A stretch of 64,000 nucleotides of DNA from positions 65,506,867-65,570,866 of the forward strand of contig OY776130.1 in the NCBI GenBank assembly GCA_963675135.1. Direction: 5' to 3'. A program made the translations under genes and the position numbers. Below are positions 43,294 to 54,580 of the stretch, one piece after another. Position 1 is the first letter of the stretch. Each line of letters begins with the position of its first letter. A model generated the notes under the pieces. It worked only from the letters and a program-made list of their open reading frames with translations. It was not told the origin of the DNA and did not search any database. The stretch is from Galeopsis tetrahit (taxonomy: Eukaryota > Streptophyta > Magnoliopsida > Lamiales > Lamiaceae).

Positions 43294-45808
43294 CTTATAA
43301 GAATGCATGTGTAATTGTAATGAAATAAAAAAAAGTAAGATTTTACCTTTCAATTGGGTACATCCACCTGTATTGCACCGGACCACAAATTCTCGCTTCA
43401 TACGCTAAGTGAACGGGTAAGTGTTCCATCGAGTTAAAGAAGCTAGGTGGAAAAATTTGTTCCAACTTACACAAAATCACTGGAATGTCTTCATCTAAAC
43501 GAATCATATCATCGATCGTGATCGTTGTAGCCGTTAAATCTCTAAAAAATAGACTTAATTCAGTGATAGCCCTCCACACATTGAGAGGAAGAAGTTCCTT
43601 GAACGCAATCGGTATCAAGCGTTGCATAAATACATGACAATCATGACTCTTCATCCTTGCAACCTTACTCGTTGTTGTGTCTACGCATCGACTCAAGTTC
43701 GACACGTAGCCGTCCGGAAAGTTCAACTCCTTTATCCACCTACACAATCTTTGTTTTTGTGGCTTATCCAGTGTGTAGCTAGCCTTTGGAAATTTACCTG
43801 TACGCTCATCCTTTTTCAACTCTGGACGGCGACAAAGAGTGTCCAAATCCTCCCGAGACTTTGGAGTGTCTTTCGTCTTGCCTTCGGTGTTCATGATTGT
43901 GTGGAACACATTGTCAAACACATTCTTTTCAATGTGCATCACATCCAAATTGTGTCGTATCAATAGTGAACTCCAGTATGGTAAGTCCCAAAAAATACTC
44001 CTTTTGTTCCAACCACCCTCAATTCCTCTGTTGTGTTCCGCTGCATTTTCCTCAGTACTTTTTTTCAACCCCGTCCACTGAATCTCATATAACAACCTAC
44101 GTCCTGTACGGAGAGTAAATTATAAGTGACACTAAAAGCAATAGATAAATATACGTTTAATACTCATTAAATAAATGTATAAAATACCATCTCGAAGTGG
44201 AGGTCGATTGTTTGTGACTGCTCTGTTCTTTACGAAGTTCTTCTTATTTCTTCGAAACGGGTGACCTTGAGGTAAGAACCTACGGTGATTATCGAACCAT
44301 GAAACTTTTCTACTCACCGGGAGACTGAAAGCTTCAGAATTCTCCATACAATACGGACATGCTTTCTTTCCGGCCGTACTCCACCCGGACAACATACCAT
44401 ATGCAGGAAAGTCGCTAATGGTCCATAAAAGAGCAGCACGCATCGTGAAGTTCTGCTTTCTAAAAACATCGTACGTTTGGACTCCATTCTCCCATAAGAA
44501 GATCAAGTCTTTTATAAGAGGTTGGAGATAAACATCCAGTTTGTCCTTTGGATTCGTTGGTCCAGGCACCAATACAGTCAGAAACATTGTTTGAGGTTTC
44601 ATGCACATCCACGGAGGAAGATTATACGGAGTCAGTATCACCGGCCACAAAGAATACTGCTTCCCATGCATCCCAAACGGTGCAAAACCATCAGTACACA
44701 AACCTAATCTCACATTCCTCGGTTCACAAGCAAAATCTGGAAACACGTTGTCAAGATGTTTCCAGGCCTCTGAGTCTGCCGGATGTCGCATCTCCCTCGA
44801 CTCAGCCGAAGAGGAATCTGTAGCATGCCACGTCATGTGTTGTGCAGTGGCACTTGATTGATATAATCTCATCAAACGAGGAATGATAGGAAGGTAGTAC
44901 ATCTTCTTATATGGCACTTTCTTCTTTGTCTTCTTCGATTGACCACCAGGTCCCTTTCGACGTGCCTCTTTGTACCGGGGATGGCCACACAATCTACACA
45001 TGTTCAGACTGCTATCTTCGTCACCCCAATATAACATGCAACCCTTCACACAACAATCAATCTTCTCAACCGGCAAACCAACATTTTTCAACATTTGTTT
45101 GCTTTGATGAAACGTCGTAGGCACCTTATTATTTTGAGGACAAATTTCACTGCATAACTGTGTCACTTGCTCATATGCCCTGTTAGAAAGCTTGTTCTCG
45201 GTCTTAATGTTCATGAGTCGTGCATTAAATGACAACTGTGAGTGAGATTCACAACCCGGATATAAATCTTCTTCGACTAATTTGAGCATCTCATAAAACC
45301 GAAATGCCTCATTCGTCGGCTCCTCTTCCATGTTTGAAAAACCAGCTTCCCTGATCATTGTTTGATACATATTCGGTTCTTCGTCCCCAAACTGTTGTTC
45401 TTCGTCCCCAAACTGTTGTTCTTCGTCCCCAAACTGTTGTTCTACCTCGTTACTAGTGCCAACATGATCGAAATTTGCTTCTTGTATATATATTCCAACA
45501 GTGTAATAGTAAAACACTTCATCAAATCTATAAGGCCAACGTGTTTCGCCATGACTAGTCCAATTATAATAATTATCAATGAAACCATTCTTCACAATAT
45601 GCACTAGGACCTCATCAATCTCTTTATATTGCTTATTCTGACATTTCTTAGCATTACACGGACACCTAATGCAATTTCCACTCATGTAATGTGGCTGACT
45701 TTTTGCAAATTCAACAAATAACACGAGTTCATTATAAAATTCCACATTCACATTTCCTCTAATCATTCTAGGAGTACAATACATCCAACGACGGTCAGGC
45801 AAATCCAT
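41901..45808 (-). CDS. CACTA transposase (TNPD type), apparently intact
   Basis: Five exons on the minus strand: 45808-44188, 44103-43347, 43239-42910, 42820-42721 and 42641-41901, all GT-AG. The total of 3549 bp is a multiple of three and gives 1182 residues with no internal stop. The order is: transposase-associated domain (W-M-Y-C-T; C-P-C-N-A-K-K-C; Y-N-W-T-S-H-G-E), Transposase_21 core (C-M-L-Y-W-G-D-E; C-R-L-C-G-H; M-T-W-H; M-R-H-P-A-D; L-C-T-D-G-F-A-P-F-G; C-P-Y-C-M), DUF4218 (N-L-D-V-M-H-I-E-K-N; H-D-C-H-V-F-M-Q-R), DUF4216 (T-N-S-G-V-C; T-V-V-L-F-K-C-H-W-F-D) and a long Glu/Asp tail. A 13-residue unit E-E-Q-Q-F-G-D is repeated near residue 145. The 5' end faces an internal CCGACGGA array shared with the divergent GRF gene. 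It catalyses excision and integration of the element in the nucleus. Confidence 0.93.
43255..43289. repeat. (AT)n microsatellite in a transposase intron
   Basis: A CA/TA repeat followed by about 16 AT units within the intron between exons 2 and 3 of the transposase gene. Confidence 0.85.
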
Positions 45809-46074
45809 CTGCTAAACATTTAAGTGGAGCAACACATTACTAAACTAAACTTATAATAAATTCAAACAAAACTTATGATATATATAAAACATGTAATTAC
45901 ATTATATTGAATTTTATATATAGAGTAAATTAAAAATGGTAGAAAATGTAACGTAATTTGATGTTTCTGAATACCCGAGCATGAGCATAAAAAATTAGGC
46001 AGTAGAAAGTTTTGGTGTAAATTTGCAATACGAAAGTGAAGTGGAAAAAAAGAAAGTTTTAGGGAAACATTTCC

Positions 46075-46320
46075 CGACGGAAATGCCGACGGACTTATCT
46101 TTCCGTCGGCATTTCACCCGCCCAAATTTTCGCCGGTCAAGATAAATGCCGACGGAATATCCGTCGGCATTTATCAAATGGTGAATTCCGACGGAAAGTT
46201 AATTCCGTCGGCATTTCACCGCCCAAATTGTCGTCAGCAAAGATAAATGCCGACGGATATTCCGTCGGCATTTATCAAATTCTGAATTCCGACGGAAAAT
46301 ATATTCCGTCGGCATTTGGC
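46075..46320. promoter_or_regulatory. Internal CCGACGGA array 2, between divergent genes of the CACTA element
   Basis: Paired motifs GCCGACGGAATATCCGTCGG and TTCCGACGGAAA fill the space between the transposase start (45808, minus) and the GRF gene start (46424, plus). Its position suggests a shared, motif-rich bidirectional promoter that the element's own DNA-binding protein could regulate. This is inference from position and motif identity with the terminal arrays. Confidence 0.55.
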
Positions 46321-46423
46321 GGGTTTTTATTTTATTTTATTAATTAATTCAATTTTTTGTATATATAGCAACACAAAGCTCACACACACCATATTCGATT
46401 TTTTCTATTTTGCAAAGAAATAT

Positions 46424-46804
46424 CATGTCTTCTTCCTCTTCTATAAAATTTCAGCAAGGCCTTGTTTGTTATTGTGGAAAGGCATGTCGTACATATGCTT
46501 CTAAACAACCTAGAAGTAAAGGGAGGATATTTCATAATTGTCCTGACTCCCTAAGTGATGGTGGATGTGGTTTCTTTGTATGGGCTGATACTCTAGAAAA
46601 CTGTGGTGTTGACAAGAATCAAGGATCTAATCAAAGTGACCAAGAAACTGAAGACATGAAGAAAATGACTCAAGAGATGAAAAATTGGTTACAGAAATCA
46701 AGAATTTGGCTGAAGAAATCAAGGATTTAATCAAAGTGAACAAAATCATTTTGATTGTGCTAGTTGTCATGGTTGCATCTACCACCTTCAAGTGGTTTGG
46801 TTAA
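46424..46804 (+). pseudogene. GRF-type zinc-finger protein with hydrophobic tail, carried by the CACTA element, one frameshift
   Basis: From ATG 46424: S-rich start, then a GRF zinc finger (V-C-Y-C-G-K; K-G-R-I-F-H-N-C; G-C-G-F-F-V-W-A-D), then an acidic, coiled-coil-like part. The frame ends at 46730, but in the next frame the protein continues with E-I-K-N-L-A-E-E-I-K-D-L, a hydrophobic I-I-L-I-V-L-V-V-M-V-A, and ends F-K-W-F-G at 46804. A single missing A in the run at about 46680-46684 explains the break. The finger is closely similar to that of the MULE protein at 37394-37816 (R-T-x-x-S-K, C-x-D-S-L-S, F-F-V-W-A-D), and the tail ends alike (F-K-W-F-G against F-K-F-I-G). Function unknown. 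Confidence 0.7.
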
Positions 46805-47073
46805 ATATATGTATAATGCACTCTATATGAGGCTATTTTAATTTGTACTAAAATTCACTTCCACCTTCAAGTGGTTTAAATCTATATCTAGAATGCACCA
46901 TATTTTCATCTATACACCAATAAACTACACAAATAAACTGCAATATATAGTTCAACATATTTTTCAACATAAACATAAATATATACATAAAGATAAATAA
47001 GTTCAACAGAAAATTAAATAAGTTCAACAAAAAAATAAATTAGTTCAACACAAAATTAAATTGTTCAAATTGT

Positions 47074-48720
47074 TCAACCAGGATAGTTGCCAGGATAGTT
47101 GCAAGTGCCCGGAAAGTTAAAAAATTGTTCCACATCCTCATTCAAGTTGACGTCGGCACCGTCGGCCTGACCTGCATCTTGACCTGCAGCTTGATCTGGA
47201 GCTGGAGCTGGCGGTGGTTGCCCCATCGTCTGTTGATAGATGGCCTCGATCTGCTCAGCAGACATCCCCAACGTCCGACCCGCATTGGTACTCCAGAGAC
47301 GGAAGTAGTTCTCGAACGTTGCCATGACGTTCGGATCCGGGACGGGAGTGGAGGATACGGACGGCTGCGATGCACTCCGGGCCGACCGACCACTTGGTGT
47401 CCTCACGGCGTTGCTCATCCCACCAAGGCCAAGGACCCTTCCCTTGGAGGTCGGGGCAACGTCAAGGTAACACCGGTCCACGTCAACAGCCGGAGGGGTA
47501 CCGCTGCTTCCGGATTCAGCAGTAGTCGTGGCGGTGGCTTGCGTCTCGGCCTCTTCAATCCTCTGTCGGACGCTCAACTACATAATTAAAAAATTAAAAT
47601 TAATTTAATTATCTATATATATATATATAATGTAATTAATACATAAATTTAATTAAACTTACGTGGAGGTCAGTAGTGCGCCCGTAGGTGGACGTCTGTG
47701 TATCGGCATTAAACGGATGAAGAAGACTCATCCGATCCAAATGGGTGTGTGGACGTCCAGTCTCCCGCTCCTATTACGTATCAAATAAACATATACAAAT
47801 TAATTTAGATAACTAATATAAAATAATTAACTATAATTATTTAATTTTTAAAAATTAATGAAAACTTACGATAGCAAGTGATTGCTCGAGGACGGACCGA
47901 GCTCCCCCCCGATGCACTGCCATCCCGCCTCCAACGTCGGTTCTGCGGTTGGCCCGAGCTTTGTTACACTTCTCTTGGTAAGCCGGGTCCGACCACTTCT
48001 CAACCAACGACTCCCACAGGTCAACACCATCCTCTACCCCCAGAACAAGATTTACGTCTTTATCACGCCAGGCCGTTCTCCAGTCGTACATCATGTTCGT
48101 GTACCGACTAGAACAAACACCGTACCACTTCTCGTAAATATCGGCGTCCGAGTAGATCGCCGTATCCCAACGGGCCTTTTTCTATACAAATAAATATTCA
48201 ACATATTTATCAAATAATATGAATAATTAGTTATTTAATAAACTTTAATTATTGTAATTATATACCTGGAACTCCTCGAAATATTCATCCTTTTTAGATT
48301 GTGGCACCGACAACCAAGTGATAGCACCCTTAGAAATCTTGCAATTCTTAAAGGATTTTGTGCAGATCCTGGACACCTCATTACCGGGCACCAACCTGTA
48401 AAATTATTAACAAATTTATAAACTAACACATTATAAATAAATAAATAAATAAAGTTAATCGTTATTGAATACTGTTAAACATTAGAATTATTGACTTACG
48501 CTCCTGAAACGATTTCAATGGGTTTCCTTTTGTCTCGAACAGGATGCTGACGAGAAGAGGATGACGAACCAACCGACATCGTAGTCGGCGGCGGCGGCGA
48601 CACTGCCACATGAGGAGGAGCCATCTCAGGTACTGATTCATCCCGAGACCTCCTTGAACGACGTGAAAAAAATGACGACCTACGCGAACCAGAACCCTGA
48701 TTCGGTACTTGTTCACTCAT
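47074..48720 (-). CDS. CACTA second gene (Transposase_24 family), apparently intact
   Basis: Five exons on the minus strand: 48720-48500, 48395-48266, 48181-47870, 47770-47663 and 47577-47074. All are GT-AG, total 1275 bp, giving 424 residues with no stop. The N-terminus is S/R-rich (R-R-S-S-F-F-S-R-R-S). The middle carries the Transposase_24 core (W-E-S-L-V-E-K-W-S-D, then K-A-R-A-N-R-R, G-G-M-A-V-H-R-G-G-A-R-S). The C-terminus is P/A/Q-rich with D-Q-A-A-G-Q-D-A-G-Q. The start at 48720 is preferred over the in-frame ATG at 48729 because M-S-x-x aligns with the other CACTA copy. This is the counterpart of 14217-16002, but here it lies upstream of the transposase gene instead of downstream. 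Confidence 0.85.
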
Positions 48721-49894
48721 CTGTTTCAATCAATAAAAAATACATAATTTTACTAATTATCAATTTAATGAACATATTGCTAATTTAAATTTTTTACTAA
48801 TATAGCATATTCCTAATTTAATCAATTCCTAATTTAATCAACATGTTCCTAATTTAAATCAAAACAATATATATATATAACCTAATTACAACGTGATACC
48901 ACCGTCGAACCATCTAATTAACTAATAATTTAAACAATTGATTGAAACATGCATCACCTACATTAAAAATATTTTTCTAAATTAACATATTCCTAAATTA
49001 ACAAATCTAAACATAATTAAAATAATACTTTTCTAATTGGAGTTTTCTAATTATCAATTTAATGAACATATTCCTAATTTAAATTTTTTACTAATATAGC
49101 ATATTCCTAATTTAATTAATCAACATATTCCTAATTTAATCAACTATAACCTAATTTAATTATTATTTTTCTAATTATTATTTTTCTACCTAACTTAATC
49201 AATAATAAAAAATTGAACATATATATTCCTAAATTAACAAACCTAAAACTAATTAAAATAATAATTTTCTAATTGGGTCAATAATTATCAATTTAATGAA
49301 CATATTCCTAATTTAAAATTTTTACTAATATAGCGTATTCCTAATTTAATCAACATATTCCTAATTACAACGTGATCCAACGGTCGAACCACTATATCTA
49401 AACTAATTTAAACAATTGATTGAAACATGCACTACCTACATTAAAAATATTTTATATCAAAATTACACCATTAAATTAAACTAGTAATTAACTATATAAC
49501 AATTAATTAATGTATACATATAACAATTAATTAATTAACCTTAAAAAACTACTCGATCTATCAAAATTATTCTTAATCAACAAATTAAATTAACTAACGT
49601 ACGTACTAACATGATCATAATATTTTAACAACTAACTAAATCAATATAACATGCAAATCAACATTAAATTATTCATATTTACATATATCCATGCATAAAC
49701 ATATAAGTATTAAAATTAAGTAATAGAACTAATTAAGAAAACGTACCGTATCAATATAATCGGAGAAATTTGCTTCAATAGCCTCGTCCTCGTCTTCGTC
49801 TTCCCCACCGAATCCTCACTCACGCACGACCCTTTTTTTTTTTTCTAAAACGAATCAATCTGAAGGCCCTTATATATATAAAAAAAAAAAAAAA

Positions 49895-50195
49895 AATTGC
49901 CGACGGATATTCCGTCGGCATTTCCCTCGGTAACCGCCGACTTTAATGCCAACGGTTACCTTATTGGAAAACGAGGCGGTGCGAATTCAATATGTGATTT
50001 GCCGACGGATAATCCGTCGGCATTTCCGTCGGCATACATATTTCAAAACTTCCGTCAGCATTTTCCCTCGGTAAATGCTGACGGAAAGGAAATCCGTCAG
50101 CATTGATGTTGACTTTTCAATCCGTCGGCATTCCGTCAGCATTTCCGTCGGAAATGCCGACGGACTATAATCCGTCGGCATTTGTCCGTCCCTAT
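49895..50195. repeat. Right subterminal array of the 10.4-kb CACTA element
   Basis: Repeated TCCGTCGGCATT and GCCGACGGA words mirror the left array; an A-run (49880-49896) precedes it. Confidence 0.85.
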
Positions 50196-50218
50196 AGCGC
50201 GCGTTTTTTGTAGTGAAA

Positions 50219-51214
50219 TTTGATTTTATTTGGTTAAAGTAAATTTCATCTTTAAAAAGAAAAGTAACAAAAAATATTTCGTCTTGAAAAAATCATTGTT
50301 TTCATAACTTAACATGATTATAAAATTTTTTATTTTTAATATAATTGATGCACACAGTGATATATAAAATACAAACCACAAATCTTAAATTACACAAATT
50401 TAAATCGAATTGAATTATAAGGCCGGCAATGCAAATATAACCATTCAAGACATTCTTCCATCCTTATGAGCTTTTCCTACTGCAACAATTGTTTTCACCC
50501 CAAGTTCACCCTATAACCAATTACACAAACAAATTTAATGAGCAAAGGATAGTTGCGATTGGTATTATAAAAGGTGGGGCAATTGGTATTATACTCACAA
50601 TATTTCAATGATATGTCCCCTCGTCTCCATTTCACAATTCAATAGCTTCATACATAAATTTTCTCAAAAAAAAAAAAAAACTCATTGCAAATGGAAATGA
50701 GTTTATTCATCAAGAGCACCGTTATAAAATTACCTCAAAAATATTTCATCATATTCTTGAGGTTCAAGTTCTTTGTCTAAACTATTATTCTCTAAACACA
50801 TTAATTATACTATGCAAGATTAGTAAAAAAGAAAAAGCCAACAAAGAAAGAAGTAGTAAACCGAGTTGTTTATTTATCTTAATTAAATAACATAAACTCA
50901 TGATTATATGTTGTATTCTTCTTTTAAAAAAAAATCCACTTGTAGAGATGGTGAAATTAAAAAAACAAAACAAATTGATTTCTTTAACTCGGAGTAACAT
51001 GAATATAATATATATAATTCATTTGGCAATTTACCATAAAGTTTGATCACTTGCATATGGTGAAAACGAAGCTGAACCACAAAAGGCGACTCTGATTTGT
51101 CAATTTTTTTTCATAACGAAGTAATATTTACTTCTCATTATATCAGAACTATAAATCATATTGTGCTCAATCATTATTCATTTATAGATAATAACACCTG
51201 TAAATTTAGACTGA
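50219..51214. other. Intergenic sequence with one candidate terminal exon
   Basis: AT-rich. At 50510-50445 on the minus strand a GTTATAG acceptor is followed by codons reading G-E-L-G-V-K-T-I-V-A-V-G-K-A-H-K-D-G-R-M then S and TGA. This looks like a last coding exon, but I cannot assign it and no partner exon was found. Nothing else is recognised. Confidence 0.3.
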
Positions 51215-51320
51215 GATTAATTTACATTCACGGTATGGGTTTGATATTGATGTTATACATCTTTTTTTAAATTCAGATTGAGATTATAAATATATTTTGA
51301 TTAATTTAATTTACGCCGGC
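51215..51320 (+). pseudogene. Relic of the secreted-protein family (3' flank only, copy D)
   Basis: GGGTTTGATATTGATGTTAT, ACATCTTTTTTTAAATTCAG, GAGATTATAAATATATTTTG and ATTAATTTAATTTACGCCGG match the 3' flanks of copy A (7440-7520) and copy B (11330-11670) in order. The coding part is lost. Confidence 0.6.
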
Positions 51321-51772
51321 CTGATTCGGGTGGAATTTGCATATTTTAATGATACATTTTGAGCTCAATTTTTTTAGGATTTCATGTTTTTATTGCTTAA
51401 TTTTGGCTAATTGCACTTGATAGAGAGAAAGGTGGTGTTTTGTAGAAAAAAATGGTTATTTTGAAGGCAAAAGCACTCACCTAATTTTTAGTGAAGCCAT
51501 TCAAAGGAAGAAATTGAAATCGAGAGCAAAACGAGTAAAAATAGTGGGTGGAAATTATTTGGGCCAGCAATTAAATTGTGTGGCCCATTTTAATTCTTTG
51601 CGGCCCATTTTCAGCAAGGCCACGGATAAATTCCCCCCCCCCCCCCCCATTTATTATGTGTTCACCCTCCACTTCAATTTAGTTTTTGAATTAATGGGTA
51701 TAATGACCATTCTACCCCATAGGTTTTGAGTTCACCACTCTAAACAAAAAAAGGCTTTGCAATCCTCCCTTT

Positions 51773-51964
51773 CCACATAATGTACCAAATGTCGTAACAA
51801 ATTTCCACATAATGTCTCAAATTTCGAAAAACACTTCCACATAATATCTAAATTGTCGAAAAAAACTTTCACATTATGTGTCAATTTTCGAACAATAGTT
51901 CCACATTATGTCTCAATTTTCGGAAAATAGTACCACATTATATATCACTTTTCTGATTTTTTTT
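51773..51964. repeat. Tandem array, six units of 32 bp
   Basis: Unit starts at 51773, 51805, 51837, 51869, 51901 and 51933, with consensus about CCACATTATGTCTCAATTTT followed by CGAAAAA. The exact 32-bp spacing is kept although units have diverged by several bases. Confidence 0.85.
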
Positions 51965-52092
51965 CAAACAGTAGCAAATTAAGATTTTTGTTTTTGTTTT
52001 TGTTTAACAGAGGTTGGTTGATGGTAAGGAAGATTACATAGAGAAAGAATATGATGAAGATGACAATGGAAAATCTGCGAATGAGGGAGTTT

Positions 52093-52257
52093 GTCACCGA
52101 GTTTTAAGTAAAAATGTGGAAGTTAGTCACCGAGTTTTGTGTGAAAATGTGGAAGTTTGTCACCGAGTTTTGTGTGAAAATGTGGAAGTTTGTCACCGAG
52201 TTTTGCGCAACAATGTGGAAGTTTGTCACCGAGTTTTATGCAAAAATGTGGAAGTCT
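52093..52257. repeat. Tandem array, five units of 33 bp
   Basis: Units start at 52093, 52126, 52159, 52192 and 52225, with core GTCACCGAGTTTTGTGTGAA followed by AATGTGGAAGTTT. The unit length is a multiple of three and the frame 52014-52307 stays open (11-residue repeats), but with no other sign of coding. Confidence 0.9.
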
Positions 52258-52376
52258 TGGCCGAGTTTTGTCACCTAACTCGACGAACCAGACTCGAGAA
52301 GGAATAGAAAAATCCATTTTTGACGTTTCGTCTCCTAATGCCCCATTTTGTGCAAAAACCAAGTTTCTTCAACAAT

Positions 52377-54291
52377 TGTAAAGGATATAAAGTAGATACT
52401 GGTCTATAAATATATATTAGGGTCTTTTGTATTCCTAATGCATTTCATGCACTTTATGCATTGTAAGCATTGTAACACTCAATCTATGAAATACCTTTTG
52501 TTTTGTATTTCCTTCTTTACAATTATTAGATGAGTGTGTGTTTACATCTCTACATGGTATCAGAGCTATGTATTAATTAATTTATGATCGATTAAACAAG
52601 TTTGTCGATCTAGATATGTTTCCGCAATTCGGTATGAATGAATTTCCGAATTTCTTGAGTTTTATACTCATTTCTGCCAAATCTTTGATGGATTTGGATT
52701 TCTATCATTTTTTTCTCTTTTCGAGATTGTTCTTTACGAGTTTTATGCTCGTGAATTTGTGGATTCGATTTTATCTTGATTCGAATTCTTCTTTGAGTTT
52801 CTTGAGTTTTATACTCATTTCTTTGCGAGTTTTATACTCGTGAGTTTTATATTCGATTTCATGTTGATTCGAAATCGATTATTTTGTGTTTATCACGATT
52901 CCATTTTTTTGAATATTTGTGGAATTCTCACCACGGATTGGATGAATTCGATTATTGGTGGTGTTTGGTTTTGAGAATTATAAATTCTAGCTGATTGTTC
53001 GGCGGCGCTTAAGGTTCCGGCGTCGATTCATTTTAGTGTGATGTTCCGCTGGCGGTTCACGACGGTTTCCTCCATCTCCGCCGATCAGTTTCGGAGAATT
53101 TTGAAAAGCAGTTTCGGCGATTTTCGCTTGAATTAATTGTTGTTGATTGTGATTCATCTAATTGAGAAAGGCTCGGTTTTAGTCTTGATTGGAATTTGTT
53201 CGGCGTTGGTTACGTTTGGTTCTTCGATTTGATTGTCGGAGGTTAGTAGTTCGTAGAGACTCTGTTTTTCGATCTGTTCATCCCTGTGGTTCGCGGAATT
53301 TGCCGGTTTCAGGTTTTGGCGATTCGATCCTGCGGTGGCTGGTTTGTCGTCGGTGGTGTGCCGTTTGATGATCTGGTCGAGCCGACGAGGTCATCCAACC
53401 ATCTAAATTTGCGGTGAAGGCATTGTAAGTTCTCTTCGTTTGCCGATTTGAGTTTGGCTTTTAATTTCCGGCATCGATTTGCTGCCTGAGATTTATTGCT
53501 GCCTTGTCGCCGGCGTTTCAGTTTGGCGGTGGCGATTGGCTTTGGTTAATTTGTTGCAACTTACTTCTGGTATTCAAATGGATTGATTTTGTGGTCACAA
53601 CAGGATTGAGGCTCTGTTTTGGCATTTTTTGGGCTGGTGTCGATGATATTAATGCGCACCCTCCGCAATGACTATGCTAAATATGCACGGAAGATGATGA
53701 TCTGGAGTCCCTGGAACGGGATGCGAGTGAAGAATCTGGTTGGAAACTTGTCCATGGTGATGTGTTTAGGCCTGCTCGAAATCTGGCTCTACTTTCAGCT
53801 GTTGTTGGAACTGGTGCTCAACTAGCAACACTTGTTCTTCTTGTCATCATTTGCGCTCTGAATTGTTCTCCAAGTTAGTGGTTACTTGAATTGTTGCAAT
53901 GATGTGCTCAATTTTGTTGGACCTTATTTGTTTGATTGGTAACATTTTTATTGGAGATGGATCATTGCACTTCATCTATTGGGGATTCTTTGTTGATTGT
54001 GGTTGGTTGTGTGTACTAGCGCCATAGTACGATTTGAGAATGCACTTTGCTCATAATTACGACTATTGCCAAAATGAGGTTGATTGACATCCACTCTCAT
54101 TTTGAGGGGGGGTGTAAAGGATATAAAGTAGATACTTAGTCTATAAATATAGATTAGGGTCTTTTGTATTCCTAATGCATTTCATGCACTTTATGCATTG
54201 TAAGCATTGTAACACTCAATCTATGAAATACCTTTTGTTTTGTATTTCCTTCTTTACAATTATTAGATGAGTGTGTGTTTACATCTCTACA
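52377..54291 (+). mobile_element. Small non-autonomous LTR retrotransposon
   Basis: Direct repeats of 178-179 bp (52377-52554 and 54113-54291) start TGTAAAGGATATAAAG and end ACATCTCTACA. A primer-binding site TGGTATCAGAGC follows at 52555, and a polypurine tract TTTTGAGGGGGGG precedes the 3' LTR. The flanks are ACAAT (52372-52376) and ACAAC (54292-54296), a duplication with one mismatch. The 1.56-kb interior has no gag or pol motif; part of it (53000-53560) is GC-richer and may be of genic origin. Confidence 0.88.
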
Positions 54292-54580
54292 ACAACTAAA
54301 AGTCTAAATCATTTCCAATAACAACGGGAATTGCACGATTTCGCTCTAAGAGGGGTTTTTTTTAATTGTGGGTGAACTCAAAACATTTTGTATTGTATAT
54401 TAATTGTGGGAGAAGGGGAAAAGGTTATATATGGTATTTTATAGGGGGTGAACTCATATTTTGAAGGGGTGAAGTCATTTGGAGGGTGAACACATAATAA
54501 ATAGAGGGCATTTATCCGTGGCCTTTCAGCAAATCAAAAGCAGCTCATGTGTGCTACAATTTTTCCAGCAATTAAGGCAT

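Larger units (their letters stand above)
39795..50215 (-). mobile_element. CACTA (En/Spm) transposon, 10.4 kb, transposase genes intact
   Basis: Left end CACTACAAAAAAAAGG; right end ...GCGCGTTTTTTGTAGTG; 3-bp duplication AAA (39792-39794, 50216-50218). Subterminal arrays of CCGACGGA / TCCGTCGG words lie at both ends and also internally. Contents from left: captured LRR fragment (minus), transposase (minus), GRF zinc-finger gene (plus), Transposase_24 gene (minus). Both transposition genes have uninterrupted spliced frames, so this copy may be autonomous. Confidence 0.95.
51618..54523. mobile_element. Mutator-like non-autonomous element, 2.9 kb, with a nested LTR element
   Basis: The ends GGCCACGGATAAAT and ATTTATCCGTGGCC are inverted, and inside them ATTATGTGTTCACCCTCC faces GGAGGGTGAACACATAAT. 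The 9-bp duplication TTTCAGCAA is at 51609-51617 and 54524-54532. A run of 16 C (51633-51648) lies just inside the left end. It contains two tandem arrays (51773-51964, 52093-52257) and a nested LTR element (52377-54291). No transposase is encoded. Confidence 0.88.

Noticed and set aside
46848..47030. 60-codon minus-strand open frame, F/L/M-rich
   Set aside because: AT-rich sequence translated by chance; no start context, domain or conservation with the other CACTA element.
52093..52257. Regular 33-bp repeats considered as a CRISPR-like array
   Set aside because: There are no unique spacers; units are contiguous tandem copies, the context is a plant Mutator-like element, and there are no cas genes.
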